Positions 1 to 8,056 of a DNA stretch of 38,011 nt are shown here, one piece after another. The translations under genes and the position numbers were made by a program. Origin of the DNA: Mycobacterium ostraviense (GTDB taxonomy: Bacteria > Actinomycetota > Actinomycetes > Mycobacteriales > Mycobacteriaceae); contig NZ_NKRE01000001.1 in NCBI RefSeq assembly GCF_002705925.1, positions 3,765,514-3,803,524 of the forward strand, given 5' to 3'. The notes below the pieces were generated by a model, which worked only from the letters and a program-made list of their open reading frames with translations, ran no database searches and was not told where the DNA came from. Numbering within the stretch: the first letter of the stretch is position 1; the number at the start of each line of letters is the position of its first letter.

Positions 1-480
1 ACACTGGCGGTCAAGAACATGATGCGCCGCCCGAAACCCAAACCCGACCCCGACAATCGCGGCGCGTTCCTGCCCAACGGCGCCGCCGCCAAAACCGGAC
101 TCAACCGGGGATTGGCTGATGCCGGCCTTGGGGAGATGTTTCGCCAACTCGACTACAAAACACGCTGGTATGGATCGCATCTGGTCAAAGCCGACAGATG
201 GTTGCCCAGCTCAAAAATGTGTTCCGGCTGTGGTGTGGTGAAAACCAAACTGCACCTGGCCGAACGGGTGTATCACTGCCAGCACTGCGGCCTTGTGATC
301 GACCGAGACCGTAACGCCGCTATCAATTTGGCGCACCATGCGCCCAAGGCTACGGCGCCGAGTACCGGCGTCGTTACCGGTGGAGCCGACCGTAAGACCC
401 AGCCTTCGGGCACAGCGGGTGGCAATGAAACCGGAACCGTTTCTGAACGGAGTGCCCACCCGAAAGGACGGGCTGCCTGA
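1..480 (+). CDS. tnpB: TnpB (IS200/IS605 family), C-terminal part, cut by window edge
   Basis: The reading frame is open from base 1, so the start lies outside the window. TnpB proteins are RNA-guided nucleases encoded by IS200/IS605-type elements. The visible part begins just after the expected RuvC-II glutamate (LAVKNMMRRPKPKPDP, then LPNGAAAKTGLNRG, the usual actinobacterial form). It continues into DRWLPSSKMCSGCG and YHCQHCG, the four-cysteine zinc ribbon, and DRDRNAAINLA, which carries the last RuvC aspartate. The tail (GGADRKTQPS) is also typical. All catalytic and zinc residues that can be seen are intact, so this end of the gene is not obviously decayed. No tnpA is visible. The gene ends inside a 9-bp inverted repeat that probably belongs to the element's right end. 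Confidence 0.93.
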   Translation, partial: TLAVKNMMRRPKPKPDPDNRGAFLPNGAAAKTGLNRGLADAGLGEMFRQLDYKTRWYGSHLVKADRWLPSSKMCSGCGVVKTKLHLAERVYHCQHCGLVIDRDRNAAINLAHHAPKATAPSTGVVTGGADRKTQPSGTAGGNETGTVSERSAHPKGRAA

Positions 481-512
481 AATGCCAGTCATACAAACAC
501 TCACATTTCAGG
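476..512. repeat. Inverted repeat at the tnpB 3' end
   Basis: CCTGAAATG (476-484) is followed after 19 nt by its perfect complement CATTTCAGG (504-512). The left arm overlaps the tnpB stop codon. In IS200/IS605 elements the right end carries a subterminal hairpin and the guide RNA (omega RNA) ends there, so this is the natural candidate for that structure. A plain transcription terminator is the alternative, but there is no T run. Confidence 0.5.
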
Positions 513-544
513 TAACGGGAACTTCGGTTAGCTTGAACGAACCT

Positions 545-1720
545 CTATCTGGTGATCCCAGCCAGTTCGTGTGCCACCGCATCGAATGCGCCCAGGGTGG
601 CTAACATGTGCGGCTCATGCGAGTGCGGCTGGGTGGATAACTTGGCGGCGACCATCTCGGCGGCGCGGTTGACGTAGATCATCTGACCACACATGCCCAG
701 GCACAGCACGACGTTGCTGCCCGGGTAGGGAAACCACACTTGGTTGCGATACATCCCGCCGGGCAGTCCGGTGTCGTCGGGGCTGGCGGCGAACGCCTGA
801 CGCGAGTCCGGCCCGCCGTCGAGGGTGTCGGCGATCCACGCCGCCGGCACCACCTGCTGCTCGGTCAACGAGACACCGTCGCGCAAGAACAGCGACCCGA
901 ACCGGATCAGGTCGGTAAGACAGGCGTTGATACCGCCGTCGAAAAAGCCACAGCCGACCGCGTCTACCCCTATGGTGGCGTCGCATTGGGCGCCGATGCG
1001 GCTCCACAGCAGTTCCGATATCAGCTCGGGCATTCGCTGGCCGCCGGCGACCTCGCAGATCCAGCCCAGCACATCGGTTTCACACGAGCGATATTCGAAA
1101 GGGCCGCCGTGGGCCGACTTGCGCCGCAAGGTCAGTAGGAAGTCGTGCAGCGTGGCGGGCGCATGTGGATTGCTCTTGGGCGCCCACCCCATGGCCTGGT
1201 CGAGAAGGTGTATCTCCGCGGCCGGGTCGCAATAGTTTTCTGAGAACGCGATACCCGATCTCATGTCCAGCAGTTGGCGCACCGTCGCGCCGGCGTAGCC
1301 GCAGTTCGCCAAGGGGGGAATGAACGCCGTGACCGGCGAGTCAAGCTCGATCGCGCCGGCCCCGTGCAGCGCGCCGACCACTGCTGCCACCAGCGACTTG
1401 CTCACCGAGAACAGCAGGTGCCGGGTCTGGGTCCCCATGCCGTCGAGGTATTCCTCGGCCACCATCGACCCGCGGTAGGCGACGGCCCACCCGTCGGTAG
1501 CGGTGGCGGCCATCACCGCGCCAACGGTGGTGACCACCCCGTGAGTGCTGGTCACCCGGATCTCGGCCAGCGGAGCAGTGGCTGCGGGCAACGTGGCGGC
1601 CGGTCCGGTCCCGCGCGAGATGACGGCGGTCGGCACGAAGTCTTCGACGTGCTGAAATGACCAATGCGAATAGGGCGCCGACAGCCAGTTACCCAGTGAG
1701 ATACCGGCCGGGCCGCTCAC
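545..1720 (-). CDS. Serine hydrolase of the beta-lactamase / 6-aminohexanoate-dimer hydrolase (NylB) type
   Basis: A 391-residue protein, almost the length of NylB (392). SVSK at residues 105-108 is the SxxK motif (nucleophile Ser and general-base Lys), and YRS at 210-212 matches the NylB tyrosine near 215 (YxN/S motif of class C penicillin-recognising enzymes). No signal peptide is seen, so it probably acts in the cytoplasm. Members hydrolyse amide or ester bonds (linear amides, beta-lactams, short esters); the substrate here is unknown. The ATG overlaps the stop of the upstream ATP-grasp gene (ATGA at 1717-1720), which indicates translational coupling and a joint role. A bond-forming ATP-grasp enzyme coupled to an amide hydrolase is suggestive, but the pairing does not identify the substrate. 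Confidence 0.85.
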   Translation of the reverse strand: MSGPAGISLGNWLSAPYSHWSFQHVEDFVPTAVISRGTGPAATLPAATAPLAEIRVTSTHGVVTTVGAVMAATATDGWAVAYRGSMVAEEYLDGMGTQTRHLLFSVSKSLVAAVVGALHGAGAIELDSPVTAFIPPLANCGYAGATVRQLLDMRSGIAFSENYCDPAAEIHLLDQAMGWAPKSNPHAPATLHDFLLTLRRKSAHGGPFEYRSCETDVLGWICEVAGGQRMPELISELLWSRIGAQCDATIGVDAVGCGFFDGGINACLTDLIRFGSLFLRDGVSLTEQQVVPAAWIADTLDGGPDSRQAFAASPDDTGLPGGMYRNQVWFPYPGSNVVLCLGMCGQMIYVNRAAEMVAAKLSTQPHSHEPHMLATLGAFDAVAHELAGITR

Positions 1721-3291
1721 GCTCGTGCGACGAGCCGCGAGACGATCGGCGTAGCCGGCGCCAGGGGGGTTGAGGCGAACTTCGCCCTGAGGCCCTTGAC
1801 CCAGCGCCGGCAGCGCTCCGTGAGCTGGTAGTCGTCGGTCTGCAGGTGCCCGCGGGTGACGAGCACGCCGAGCTGGGCGCCCTCACAGCGCAAGTCGCCA
1901 GGCGCCGCGACACGCATGTAGAAGGCCTCGGACCCATCGAGCAGCGTGGCCCAGTCGTTGGCAGGGCGCGCAAACGAGACACGTCCGTCGTCGTCGATGC
2001 GCCACACCCCGGTGCGTGGGGTCGCGGTGAAGAGCTCGACATCCGGCGAGGTCTCCGAAATTATCAGCTGACCCCAGACCTCGTCTTCGCCGTAGCCGCG
2101 CTCCCAGCGGGAGTTGATCTCAGCGATGTCGAGCTCGTACTCCACGTCCAGGTACTCCAGCAGGTGGAAGAGGAACAGCGGCATGTCGGCGTAGGCCTCG
2201 GTGGTCAAGTTCGTCATCGGGCTCGCACCGGACAGGCGCGGGTTCACCTCGCCGAGGTAGAGCTCGCCGGAGTCCAGGTCGTGCAACAGGTCGACTTCGA
2301 AGTAGCCGCGGTACCCCTCGCGGCTCAGGATGTCGCCCAGTTTTCGCACCATTTCCCGCGCGGCGTGCGTCTGTGCAGGAGGCAGCACCTCGCGCCAGAC
2401 GTCGTTGCCGCACCAGCTGCCCTTGCCCGGAGTCAGCTCCGGGTAACCGACCAGACTGGTCATCGCCGGGCCGATCACGGTGCCGTGGCGGGTCACGGTG
2501 CCTTCGATGCACACCTCGACATTTCGGATCCGCTTCATGATCTTGACTTCCTGCCCGGCGAGGTCTCCGGCGTGATCGTCCCAGTCGCGCTGGCCGCGTA
2601 CGAAGAACACCGTGCTGCCGGCGTCGCCATAAGCGGCCACGACAACGAGGTCGTCGCCCAGCCCGGCGTTCTGGGCGAGCGCCGACAGCTCGTCGTAGGA
2701 GCCGACCCGCCCGATCACGTGCGGCACGCTCGGCACGCCCGCCTCGTCGGCCAGGCGCGTCATGACGAGCTTGGAGCCCAGCCGATGGCGCAACTCCACG
2801 GGAGGGTGCATGACCTCCAGCCCCGCCTGGCGCGCGAGGGCCTGGGTTTCCTCATCCATCATCACGAAGCAGGCCTTGCCACCGGGCCCTCGGCCCGCGA
2901 TGAACTCGAGTGTCTCGGGATCGCGCAGCAGGTGGTTGCACACATCCCCCATGGACCCGAAATCGATGCGGTCGCGACGCCGGGGCACGAACACACGCGA
3001 ATGTACGCCCTCGAACGAGTCGAAGTAGGTCAGGTAGAAGAAGTTTCGCACCCAGCGGTCGATGCCCAGCAGGTTGAACGGGGTCGGCGAGATGAAGTAC
3101 AGCGGCACGGTATTGGTGTGAAAGAACGCGCGTACGTCCGAGAGGCCGTTCAGGAGGCGGCGCGGCTCGGGCTGCGGCCCACCGGCGGGCGAGATCACGC
3201 GACCCGCGGTGACGTCGATGGCCGGACCCGGCGCCGGCACGGCGGCGGCGGCAGGAGCGCTGCGGTCGGCGCAGCAGCGGTGAGCTGACAT
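1717..3291 (-). CDS. ATP-grasp domain protein (carboxylate-amine ligase / biotin-carboxylase-like)
   Basis: About 524 residues from the ATG at 3291; the frame stays open to 3372, and the first ~40 residues are low-complexity, so the start is uncertain. The conserved region begins with SPTPFNLLGIDRWVRNF. The ATP-grasp signature is EVNPRLSG, with the Glu and Asn that bind Mg-ATP, preceded by YRGYFEVDLL. ATP-grasp enzymes activate a carboxylate as acyl-phosphate and couple it to an amine or thiol. There is no biotinyl domain and no carboxyltransferase nearby, so true biotin carboxylase function is unlikely. It is the first gene of a two-gene operon with the NylB-like hydrolase and is divergent from a TetR gene whose operator lies between the two starts, so that regulator may control both. 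Confidence 0.8.
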   Translation of the reverse strand: MSAHRCCADRSAPAAAAVPAPGPAIDVTAGRVISPAGGPQPEPRRLLNGLSDVRAFFHTNTVPLYFISPTPFNLLGIDRWVRNFFYLTYFDSFEGVHSRVFVPRRRDRIDFGSMGDVCNHLLRDPETLEFIAGRGPGGKACFVMMDEETQALARQAGLEVMHPPVELRHRLGSKLVMTRLADEAGVPSVPHVIGRVGSYDELSALAQNAGLGDDLVVVAAYGDAGSTVFFVRGQRDWDDHAGDLAGQEVKIMKRIRNVEVCIEGTVTRHGTVIGPAMTSLVGYPELTPGKGSWCGNDVWREVLPPAQTHAAREMVRKLGDILSREGYRGYFEVDLLHDLDSGELYLGEVNPRLSGASPMTNLTTEAYADMPLFLFHLLEYLDVEYELDIAEINSRWERGYGEDEVWGQLIISETSPDVELFTATPRTGVWRIDDDGRVSFARPANDWATLLDGSEAFYMRVAAPGDLRCEGAQLGVLVTRGHLQTDDYQLTERCRRWVKGLRAKFASTPLAPATPIVSRLVARA

Positions 3292-3420
3292 ACGTCCATG
3301 CGACAAGTGTGCACCTGGCCACATGCCCTGGCAGCGCGAGGGGAAGTTCGCCATCGGACATGTCGTCCTCAATCCGGTCCGCCGGTTGGGCTTTCACCGA
3401 TGCTTGACGGGCACGCTATT

Positions 3421-3455
3421 ATTCCGTGCATACGGAATTCTGCGCAGACGGAATT
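3421..3455. promoter_or_regulatory. Probable TetR operator: inverted plus direct ACGGAAT repeats
   Basis: ATTCCGT (3421-3427) and ACGGAAT (3432-3438) form a perfect 7-bp inverted repeat with a 4-nt spacer. A second ACGGAATT copy at 3448-3455 repeats the one at 3432-3439 sixteen bases later. The block lies 30 nt upstream of the tetR start and inside the divergent promoter region of the ATP-grasp operon. This is the normal place for an autoregulatory TetR site. Binding by this regulator is inferred. Confidence 0.6.
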
Positions 3456-3484
3456 ATGGTGTCGATAACGGCGGGAGCACCGCT

Positions 3485-4087
3485 ATGACAAGGCGACGTC
3501 GGCGCTCTGGCCGGCGGCCGGGCCCGAACACCACGCGGGCGCTGATCGAGGACAGTGCCCGCAAGATGTTCGCCGAGCTGGGCTACGAGCGCACCTCCCT
3601 GCGGCAGGTGGCGTTGCAGGCCGGCGTCGACCCGGGGTTGGTCAGCCACTACTTCGGCAAGAAACGCGACCTGTTCCTGGCCGTGGTGGAGTTGCCCTTC
3701 GACCCGGCCGAAGTCATCGACAGCGTTATCTCCGGTGATCACGACACCGCCGGGCTGCGGCTGGCCATGGTGGTGCTTGACCTGCTCGACGACGAGATCC
3801 GGCGCCAGCCGATGATGGGCATGATCCGTGCGGCGACCGCCGAACCGGAAGCCGCCCGGTTGGTGCGTGAATTTCTGACGCGCAACATCATCGCGCCCAT
3901 CGCCCGCACGTTGGGTTCTGCGGATGCCGACTATCGCGCAGGGCTGGTGATGTCGCAGATCACCGGTATCGCGCTGGCCCGCTACATCGTCGGCGTCGAA
4001 CCCCTGGCCTCACACCCGCGCGAACGTGTAGCCGCCGACCTCGGGGTCACCCTGCAGCGCTACCTCCTCGGCGTCCTGACCGCGTAG
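3485..4087 (+). CDS. TetR/AcrR-family transcriptional regulator
   Basis: 200 residues from the ATG at 3485, which has a GGGAG Shine-Dalgarno-like sequence about 9 nt upstream; an extension to 3323 would run through the promoter and operator and is not used. The N-terminal basic stretch (MTRRRRRSGRRPGP) leads into a canonical TetR helix-turn-helix, SLRQVALQAGVDPGLVSHYF, followed by GKKRDLF. The C-terminal half is an all-helical ligand-binding domain with the DxxRRQPMMGMIRAA pattern of many mycobacterial TetRs. It sits directly ahead of the mmpS/mmpL operon on the same strand, 30 nt before the leader peptide ORF, and divergent from the ATP-grasp operon. It is likely a repressor of the transporter genes, perhaps released by the transported molecule. 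Confidence 0.92.
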   Translation: MTRRRRRSGRRPGPNTTRALIEDSARKMFAELGYERTSLRQVALQAGVDPGLVSHYFGKKRDLFLAVVELPFDPAEVIDSVISGDHDTAGLRLAMVVLDLLDDEIRRQPMMGMIRAATAEPEAARLVREFLTRNIIAPIARTLGSADADYRAGLVMSQITGIALARYIVGVEPLASHPRERVAADLGVTLQRYLLGVLTA

Positions 4088-4117
4088 TACTCGCCGCCCA
4101 ACACCGAAGGGAGATCG

Positions 4118-4210
4118 ATGTGTACTGCAGCCCGGATTGCGCCAATCGTCGTTATGGCGACGGTCGCCGCCGTGACTATCTCAACGGTGTCTCGAAAAGG
4201 TAACCGATGA
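4118..4210 (+). CDS. 30-codon hydrophobic peptide upstream of mmpS
   Basis: ATG at 4118 preceded by AAGGGAG (4107-4113), a good ribosome-binding site. The peptide starts MCTAARIAP and then has a hydrophobic run of about 16 residues (IVVMATVAAVTISTV), ending in a basic SRKGNR. Its stop codon TGA (4208-4210) overlaps the mmpS ATG (4207-4209), the same ATGA coupling that joins mmpS to mmpL and mmpL to the next gene. Good SD, the coupled ending and the single membrane-helix character argue that it is translated. It may be a leader that sets mmpS translation or a small membrane subunit of the transporter. No family is recognised. Confidence 0.6.
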   Translation: MCTAARIAPIVVMATVAAVTISTVSRKGNR

Positions 4211-4653
4211 CCGGGATTACGGTTGCCCGTCTGCTCATGCGGCGGTGGACGCTGGTAGTCGCGGTGGTGGTGATCGCGGTCGCGGGGTTTTGCGTGTACC
4301 GGCTGCACGGTGTCTTTGGTTCTCACCACAATGTCTCGGCCGGTGGTGCGCTGCCCAACGACACCGCTGCATTCAACCCCAAGCACGTGGTCATCGAGGT
4401 CTTCGGCGCTCCGGGGACCGTGGCAACGATCAACTACGTCGATGTCAACGCGCAACCACAGCGGGTCAACGATGCTCCGCTGCCGTGGTCTTATGACGTG
4501 ACCACCAGCCAGCCTGCGGTGTTCACCAACGTTGTCGCCCAGGGCAATAGCGATTTTCTGGGCTGCCGCATCACCATTGACGGCGATGTGAAGGACCAAA
4601 GAACGGTCAACACCTTGAATGCCTACACCTACTGTTTGGAGAAGTCTGGATGA
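4207..4653 (+). CDS. MmpS-family membrane accessory protein
   Basis: 148 residues. A short cytoplasmic N-terminus (ARLLMRRW) is followed by one membrane helix at about residues 14-31 and a periplasmic beta-sandwich domain of the MmpS type (HVVIEVFGAPGTVATINYVD, DVTTSQPAVFTNVVAQG, CRITIDGDV). Two cysteines near the end (GCRI and YTYCLE) are typical of MmpS and may form a disulphide. MmpS proteins act with the adjacent MmpL in export of lipids or siderophores (MmpS4/L4 and MmpS5/L5 with mycobactin and carboxymycobactin) or in drug efflux. Start and stop both overlap neighbours by 4 nt, so it is part of one coupled transporter operon. The numbered paralogue cannot be assigned from sequence alone. 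Confidence 0.93.
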   Translation: MTGITVARLLMRRWTLVVAVVVIAVAGFCVYRLHGVFGSHHNVSAGGALPNDTAAFNPKHVVIEVFGAPGTVATINYVDVNAQPQRVNDAPLPWSYDVTTSQPAVFTNVVAQGNSDFLGCRITIDGDVKDQRTVNTLNAYTYCLEKSG

Positions 4654-7580
4654 GTGCCCCTCACGTCCAAGACAATTCGTTGGTACGCAGGGTAGCGCAG
4701 ACCATCCGCTGGTGGTCGGTGCCGATCGTGTTGGGATGGCTGCTCATTGCGGTGCTCACCAATGTCTATGTCCCGCAATTAGAGGAGGTCGGCAAAGCCC
4801 ACAACGTCGGGCTGGCCTCACCGGATGCGCCGTCGCTGAAGGCGATGAAACGCATGGGCAAGGTCTTTCACGAATACGACTCGGACAGCGCGGCGATGAT
4901 CGTCCTGGAAGGTGATCACCCGCTAGGGGCCGATGCGCACCGATATTACGACGTGTTGGTTCGCAAGCTTTCCGCTGACAAAAAACACGTGCAACACATC
5001 CAGGACTTCTGGGGCGATCCGCTGACGGCGGCGGGCTCGCAGAGCAATGACGGCAAGGCTGCCTACGCGCAGGTCTTTCTGGCTGGTAACCAGGGCGAGA
5101 CATTGTCGCTGCAGTCCGTCGATGCGGTGCGTGACATCGTGGACCACACGATGCCGCCGCCCGGCGTCAAGGCCTATGTCACCGGCGCGGCGCCACTGTT
5201 CGCCGATCAGCTCTCGGTCGGCAGCAAAGGCATTGCGAAGGTCACCCTGATCACTATCGGGGTCATCATCACCATGTTGCTGTTCATCTACCGGTCGATC
5301 GCGGCCGCGATCGTCGTGCTGCTGACTGTCATGATCGAATTGACCGCGTCGCGAGGCATTGTCGCCCTGTTGGGAAACTTCGGAATCATCGGGCTGTCGA
5401 CGTTCTCGACCAATCTGCTCACGTTGCTGGTCATCGCGGCGGGCACCGACTACGCAATATTTATCCTGGGCCGTTACCACGAGGCGCGCCACGCCGGCGA
5501 AGACCGCGAAACGGCTTTCCACACCACGTACCGCGGGACCGCGCATGTGATCTTGGGCTCGGGGCTGACGGTGGCCGGCGCGGTGTTTTGTCTGAGCTTC
5601 ACCCGGTTGCCGTATTTCCAAAGCATGGGCCCCCCTGGCGCCATCGGCGTGCTGGTCGCATTGACTGCCGCGCTTACCCTGGCCCCCGCCGTGCTGACGG
5701 TTGCCACTCTTTTCGGTCTGCTGGAACCCAAACGCGCGATGCGCACCCGGGGATGGCGGCGCATCGGCACCGCCATTGTGCGGTGGCCCGGCCCGATTCT
5801 GGCGGTGACGGTCGCGGTCGCCCTCATCGGTCTACTCGCCCTGCCTGGCTATAAGACCAGCTATGACGAGCGCCCATATCTGCCCGCTGACGCCCCGGCC
5901 AACGCCGGCTACGCCGCCGCCGAACGGCACTTCTCCCAGGCCCGGCTCAACCCCGAGCTGCTGATGATCGAAACGGACCACGACCTGCGCAACCCTGCGG
6001 GCATGATCGTGCTGGAGCGGGTGGCCAAGGCGATCTTTCACACCCGAGGCATTGCCCAGGTACAGTCCATCACCCGCCCGTTGGGCACCCCGCTGGATCA
6101 CAGCTCGATCCCGTTTCAGATCAGCGCGCAAAGCATCGGCCAAATCGAAAACCTGCCCTATCAGCAAGCCCGCGCTGCCGATCTGCTCAAACAGGTCGCC
6201 GAGATCGACAGATCCATCGCGATCCTCAAGCAGCAGTACGCGCTGCAACAAGAGGCGAGCGCGGCCACTGCGGAACAGACCCAAGCGTTTCACCAAACGG
6301 TCGAAATAGCGAAAGAACTGCGCGAGAAGATCGCCAATTTCGACGACTTCTTTCGGCCGCTGCGCAGCTACTTCTACTGGGAGCGGCACTGCTTCGACAT
6401 CCCGTTCTGCGCGGCGCTGCGCTCCATCTTCGACGCTCTGGACGGGATCGATGCGCTCACCGACCAATTGGGAAATGTCACGTCGAGCCTGGACAAGTTG
6501 AATGCCATCCAGCCGCAACTGCTCGCCCTGATTCCGTCCCAGATCGTCAGCCAGCAAACCAACCGCGATCTGGCGATGACCAATTACGCCACGAATTCGG
6601 GTATCACCGCCCAAAGCGAGGCGGCTCTGCAGAACGCGACCGCCATGGGACAAGCGTTCGACGCCGCCAAGAACGACGATTCCTTCTATCTGCCACCCGA
6701 CGTTTTCACCAACCCCGAATTCCAGCGCGGCCTCAAACTTTTCCTCTCGCCCGACGGGAAGGCGGCCCGCATGATCATCACCCACAAGGATGACCCTGCG
6801 ACCCCCGAAGGCATCTCGCACATCGACGCCATCCGCAGCGCCGCCGAGGAGGCCGTCAAGGGCACCCCCCTGGGCAACGCCGACATCTATATCGGCGGCA
6901 CCGCCTCAACCTATAAGGACATCAGCGAAGGCTCGAAATACGACCTGATGATCGCCGGCATCGCCGCGCTGAGCCTGATTCTGCTCATCATGGTGTTCGT
7001 CACCCGGAGCCTGGTGGCCGCCCTGGTGATCGTGGGCACGGTGGCGCTGTCACTAGGGGCGTCGTTCGGGCTATCGGTGCTGGTGTGGCAAGACATCCTG
7101 GGCATCAAGTTGTTGTGGATCGTGCTCGCGCTGTCGATCATCCTGCTCTTGGCGGTGGGATCGGACTACAACCTGTTACTCATTTCCCGATTCAAAGAGG
7201 AGATCCATGCCGGACTCAACACCGGCATCATCCGCGCCATGGGCGGTTCTGGCTCGGTCGTCACCTCCGCGGGCTTGGTGTTCGCCGCCACGATGGCCTC
7301 CTTCGTGTTCAGCGACCTAAGAGCGATCGGCCAGGTCGGCACCACCATCGCCCTGGGCCTGCTATTCGACACCCTGATCGTGCGAGCATTCATGACCCCG
7401 TCGATCGCAGCGCTGCTCAGGCGCTGGTTCTGGTGGCCCCAACGGGTGCGTCCCCGACCCGCCAGCCAGATGCTGCGACCGTACGGACCCCGTCCCGCGG
7501 TTCGTCAACTGCTGCTGTGGGACGACGACGAATGGCCCACGCCCAAAGGCGACGAGTTCGCAAGGGAGCGAAATAAATGA
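4650..7580 (+). CDS. MmpL RND-family transporter with long periplasmic coiled coil (MmpL4/MmpL5 type)
   Basis: 976 residues, the usual length of the MmpL4/5 class. One helix near the N-terminus is followed by a periplasmic porter domain, then helix blocks at roughly residues 190-360 and 750-930. The proton-relay Asp-Tyr pairs are present in both halves: GTDYAIFILGRYHE and GSDYNLLLISRFKEE. Between about residues 490 and 680 lies a long helical, Gln/Ala-rich segment (DLLKQVAEIDRSIAILKQQY, then EIAKELREKIANFDDF) with a pair of cysteines (RHCFDIPFCAAL). This is the coiled-coil hairpin typical of MmpL4/MmpL5, thought to reach across the periplasm. With MmpS it likely exports a lipid, siderophore or drug by proton-motive force. 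Coupled at both ends by ATGA overlaps and probably under the upstream TetR. Confidence 0.95.
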   Translation: MSAPHVQDNSLVRRVAQTIRWWSVPIVLGWLLIAVLTNVYVPQLEEVGKAHNVGLASPDAPSLKAMKRMGKVFHEYDSDSAAMIVLEGDHPLGADAHRYYDVLVRKLSADKKHVQHIQDFWGDPLTAAGSQSNDGKAAYAQVFLAGNQGETLSLQSVDAVRDIVDHTMPPPGVKAYVTGAAPLFADQLSVGSKGIAKVTLITIGVIITMLLFIYRSIAAAIVVLLTVMIELTASRGIVALLGNFGIIGLSTFSTNLLTLLVIAAGTDYAIFILGRYHEARHAGEDRETAFHTTYRGTAHVILGSGLTVAGAVFCLSFTRLPYFQSMGPPGAIGVLVALTAALTLAPAVLTVATLFGLLEPKRAMRTRGWRRIGTAIVRWPGPILAVTVAVALIGLLALPGYKTSYDERPYLPADAPANAGYAAAERHFSQARLNPELLMIETDHDLRNPAGMIVLERVAKAIFHTRGIAQVQSITRPLGTPLDHSSIPFQISAQSIGQIENLPYQQARAADLLKQVAEIDRSIAILKQQYALQQEASAATAEQTQAFHQTVEIAKELREKIANFDDFFRPLRSYFYWERHCFDIPFCAALRSIFDALDGIDALTDQLGNVTSSLDKLNAIQPQLLALIPSQIVSQQTNRDLAMTNYATNSGITAQSEAALQNATAMGQAFDAAKNDDSFYLPPDVFTNPEFQRGLKLFLSPDGKAARMIITHKDDPATPEGISHIDAIRSAAEEAVKGTPLGNADIYIGGTASTYKDISEGSKYDLMIAGIAALSLILLIMVFVTRSLVAALVIVGTVALSLGASFGLSVLVWQDILGIKLLWIVLALSIILLLAVGSDYNLLLISRFKEEIHAGLNTGIIRAMGGSGSVVTSAGLVFAATMASFVFSDLRAIGQVGTTIALGLLFDTLIVRAFMTPSIAALLRRWFWWPQRVRPRPASQMLRPYGPRPAVRQLLLWDDDEWPTPKGDEFARERNK

Positions 7581-8056
7581 GCCTGAGTTTATTTGGTTGT
7601 CTGACAATATTTTCGTTCGTGGCAGAGCTGGTTTTTGCTGTTTGCGCTTTTGTTTTCGTAAGACGGCTTCTGGCGCGCGAACCTACTCCGATGAGCGAAA
7701 ATGTCGGAAGTGTCAGAATGGTCTTGAGTAAGCTGCGCAAAGGCGAACCGATGTCGGAGGACGAGTTGGATTTTGCGACGCAGGTTATCGCGGATCGCAG
7801 GTCCTTGCTGGCATACTCCATCCCCGCGGCCATCTTCACCATCGGATGCTTGTATGTCTTCGGCAGCCTTGAACAATTGCATGGCCGCACCCCCTCACTG
7901 CGAACGTTTATCGGGGTGCTACCCATGTTGGGGGCGATAAACCTGACTGCTCAGCTACACCGGATCGCGATCTTGAAAAGGCGGCTGCCGAGTGCTCGCA
8001 AAACAGCCGCACCGGTTGCGCAGTCAGGTCAACGCGAGGCGGAGTCGAATTTCTAG
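7577..8056 (+). CDS. Small membrane protein coupled to mmpL, unknown function
   Basis: 159 residues, starting inside the mmpL stop (ATGA at 7577-7580). Three hydrophobic segments are visible: residues ~4-29 (LFGCLTIFSFVAELVFAVCAFVF), ~78-97 (LAYSIPAAIFTIGCLYVFG) and ~110-130. A charged loop lies between the first two (SKLRKGEPMSEDELDFATQ). The first 150 bases are clearly richer in A+T than the surrounding genes. No family is recognised. Its place as the fourth coupled cistron suggests an accessory role in the MmpS/MmpL export complex, but it could be a hitch-hiking gene. Its stop overlaps the stop of the convergent amidohydrolase gene at a CTAG. Confidence 0.8.
   Translation: MSLSLFGCLTIFSFVAELVFAVCAFVFVRRLLAREPTPMSENVGSVRMVLSKLRKGEPMSEDELDFATQVIADRRSLLAYSIPAAIFTIGCLYVFGSLEQLHGRTPSLRTFIGVLPMLGAINLTAQLHRIAILKRRLPSARKTAAPVAQSGQREAESNF

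Noticed and set aside
1846..3288. 480-codon open frame on the plus strand opposite the ATP-grasp gene
   Set aside because: No domain can be recognised, while the opposite strand encodes a clear ATP-grasp protein. Long antisense frames are common in GC-rich coding DNA.
1717..3291. Biotin carboxylase subunit of an acyl-CoA carboxylase
   Set aside because: No biotinyl carrier or carboxyltransferase gene or domain is nearby, and the partner gene is a NylB-like hydrolase.
5832..6821. 329-codon minus-strand frame inside mmpL
   Set aside because: Shadow of the MmpL coiled-coil region; no motif and no start signal.
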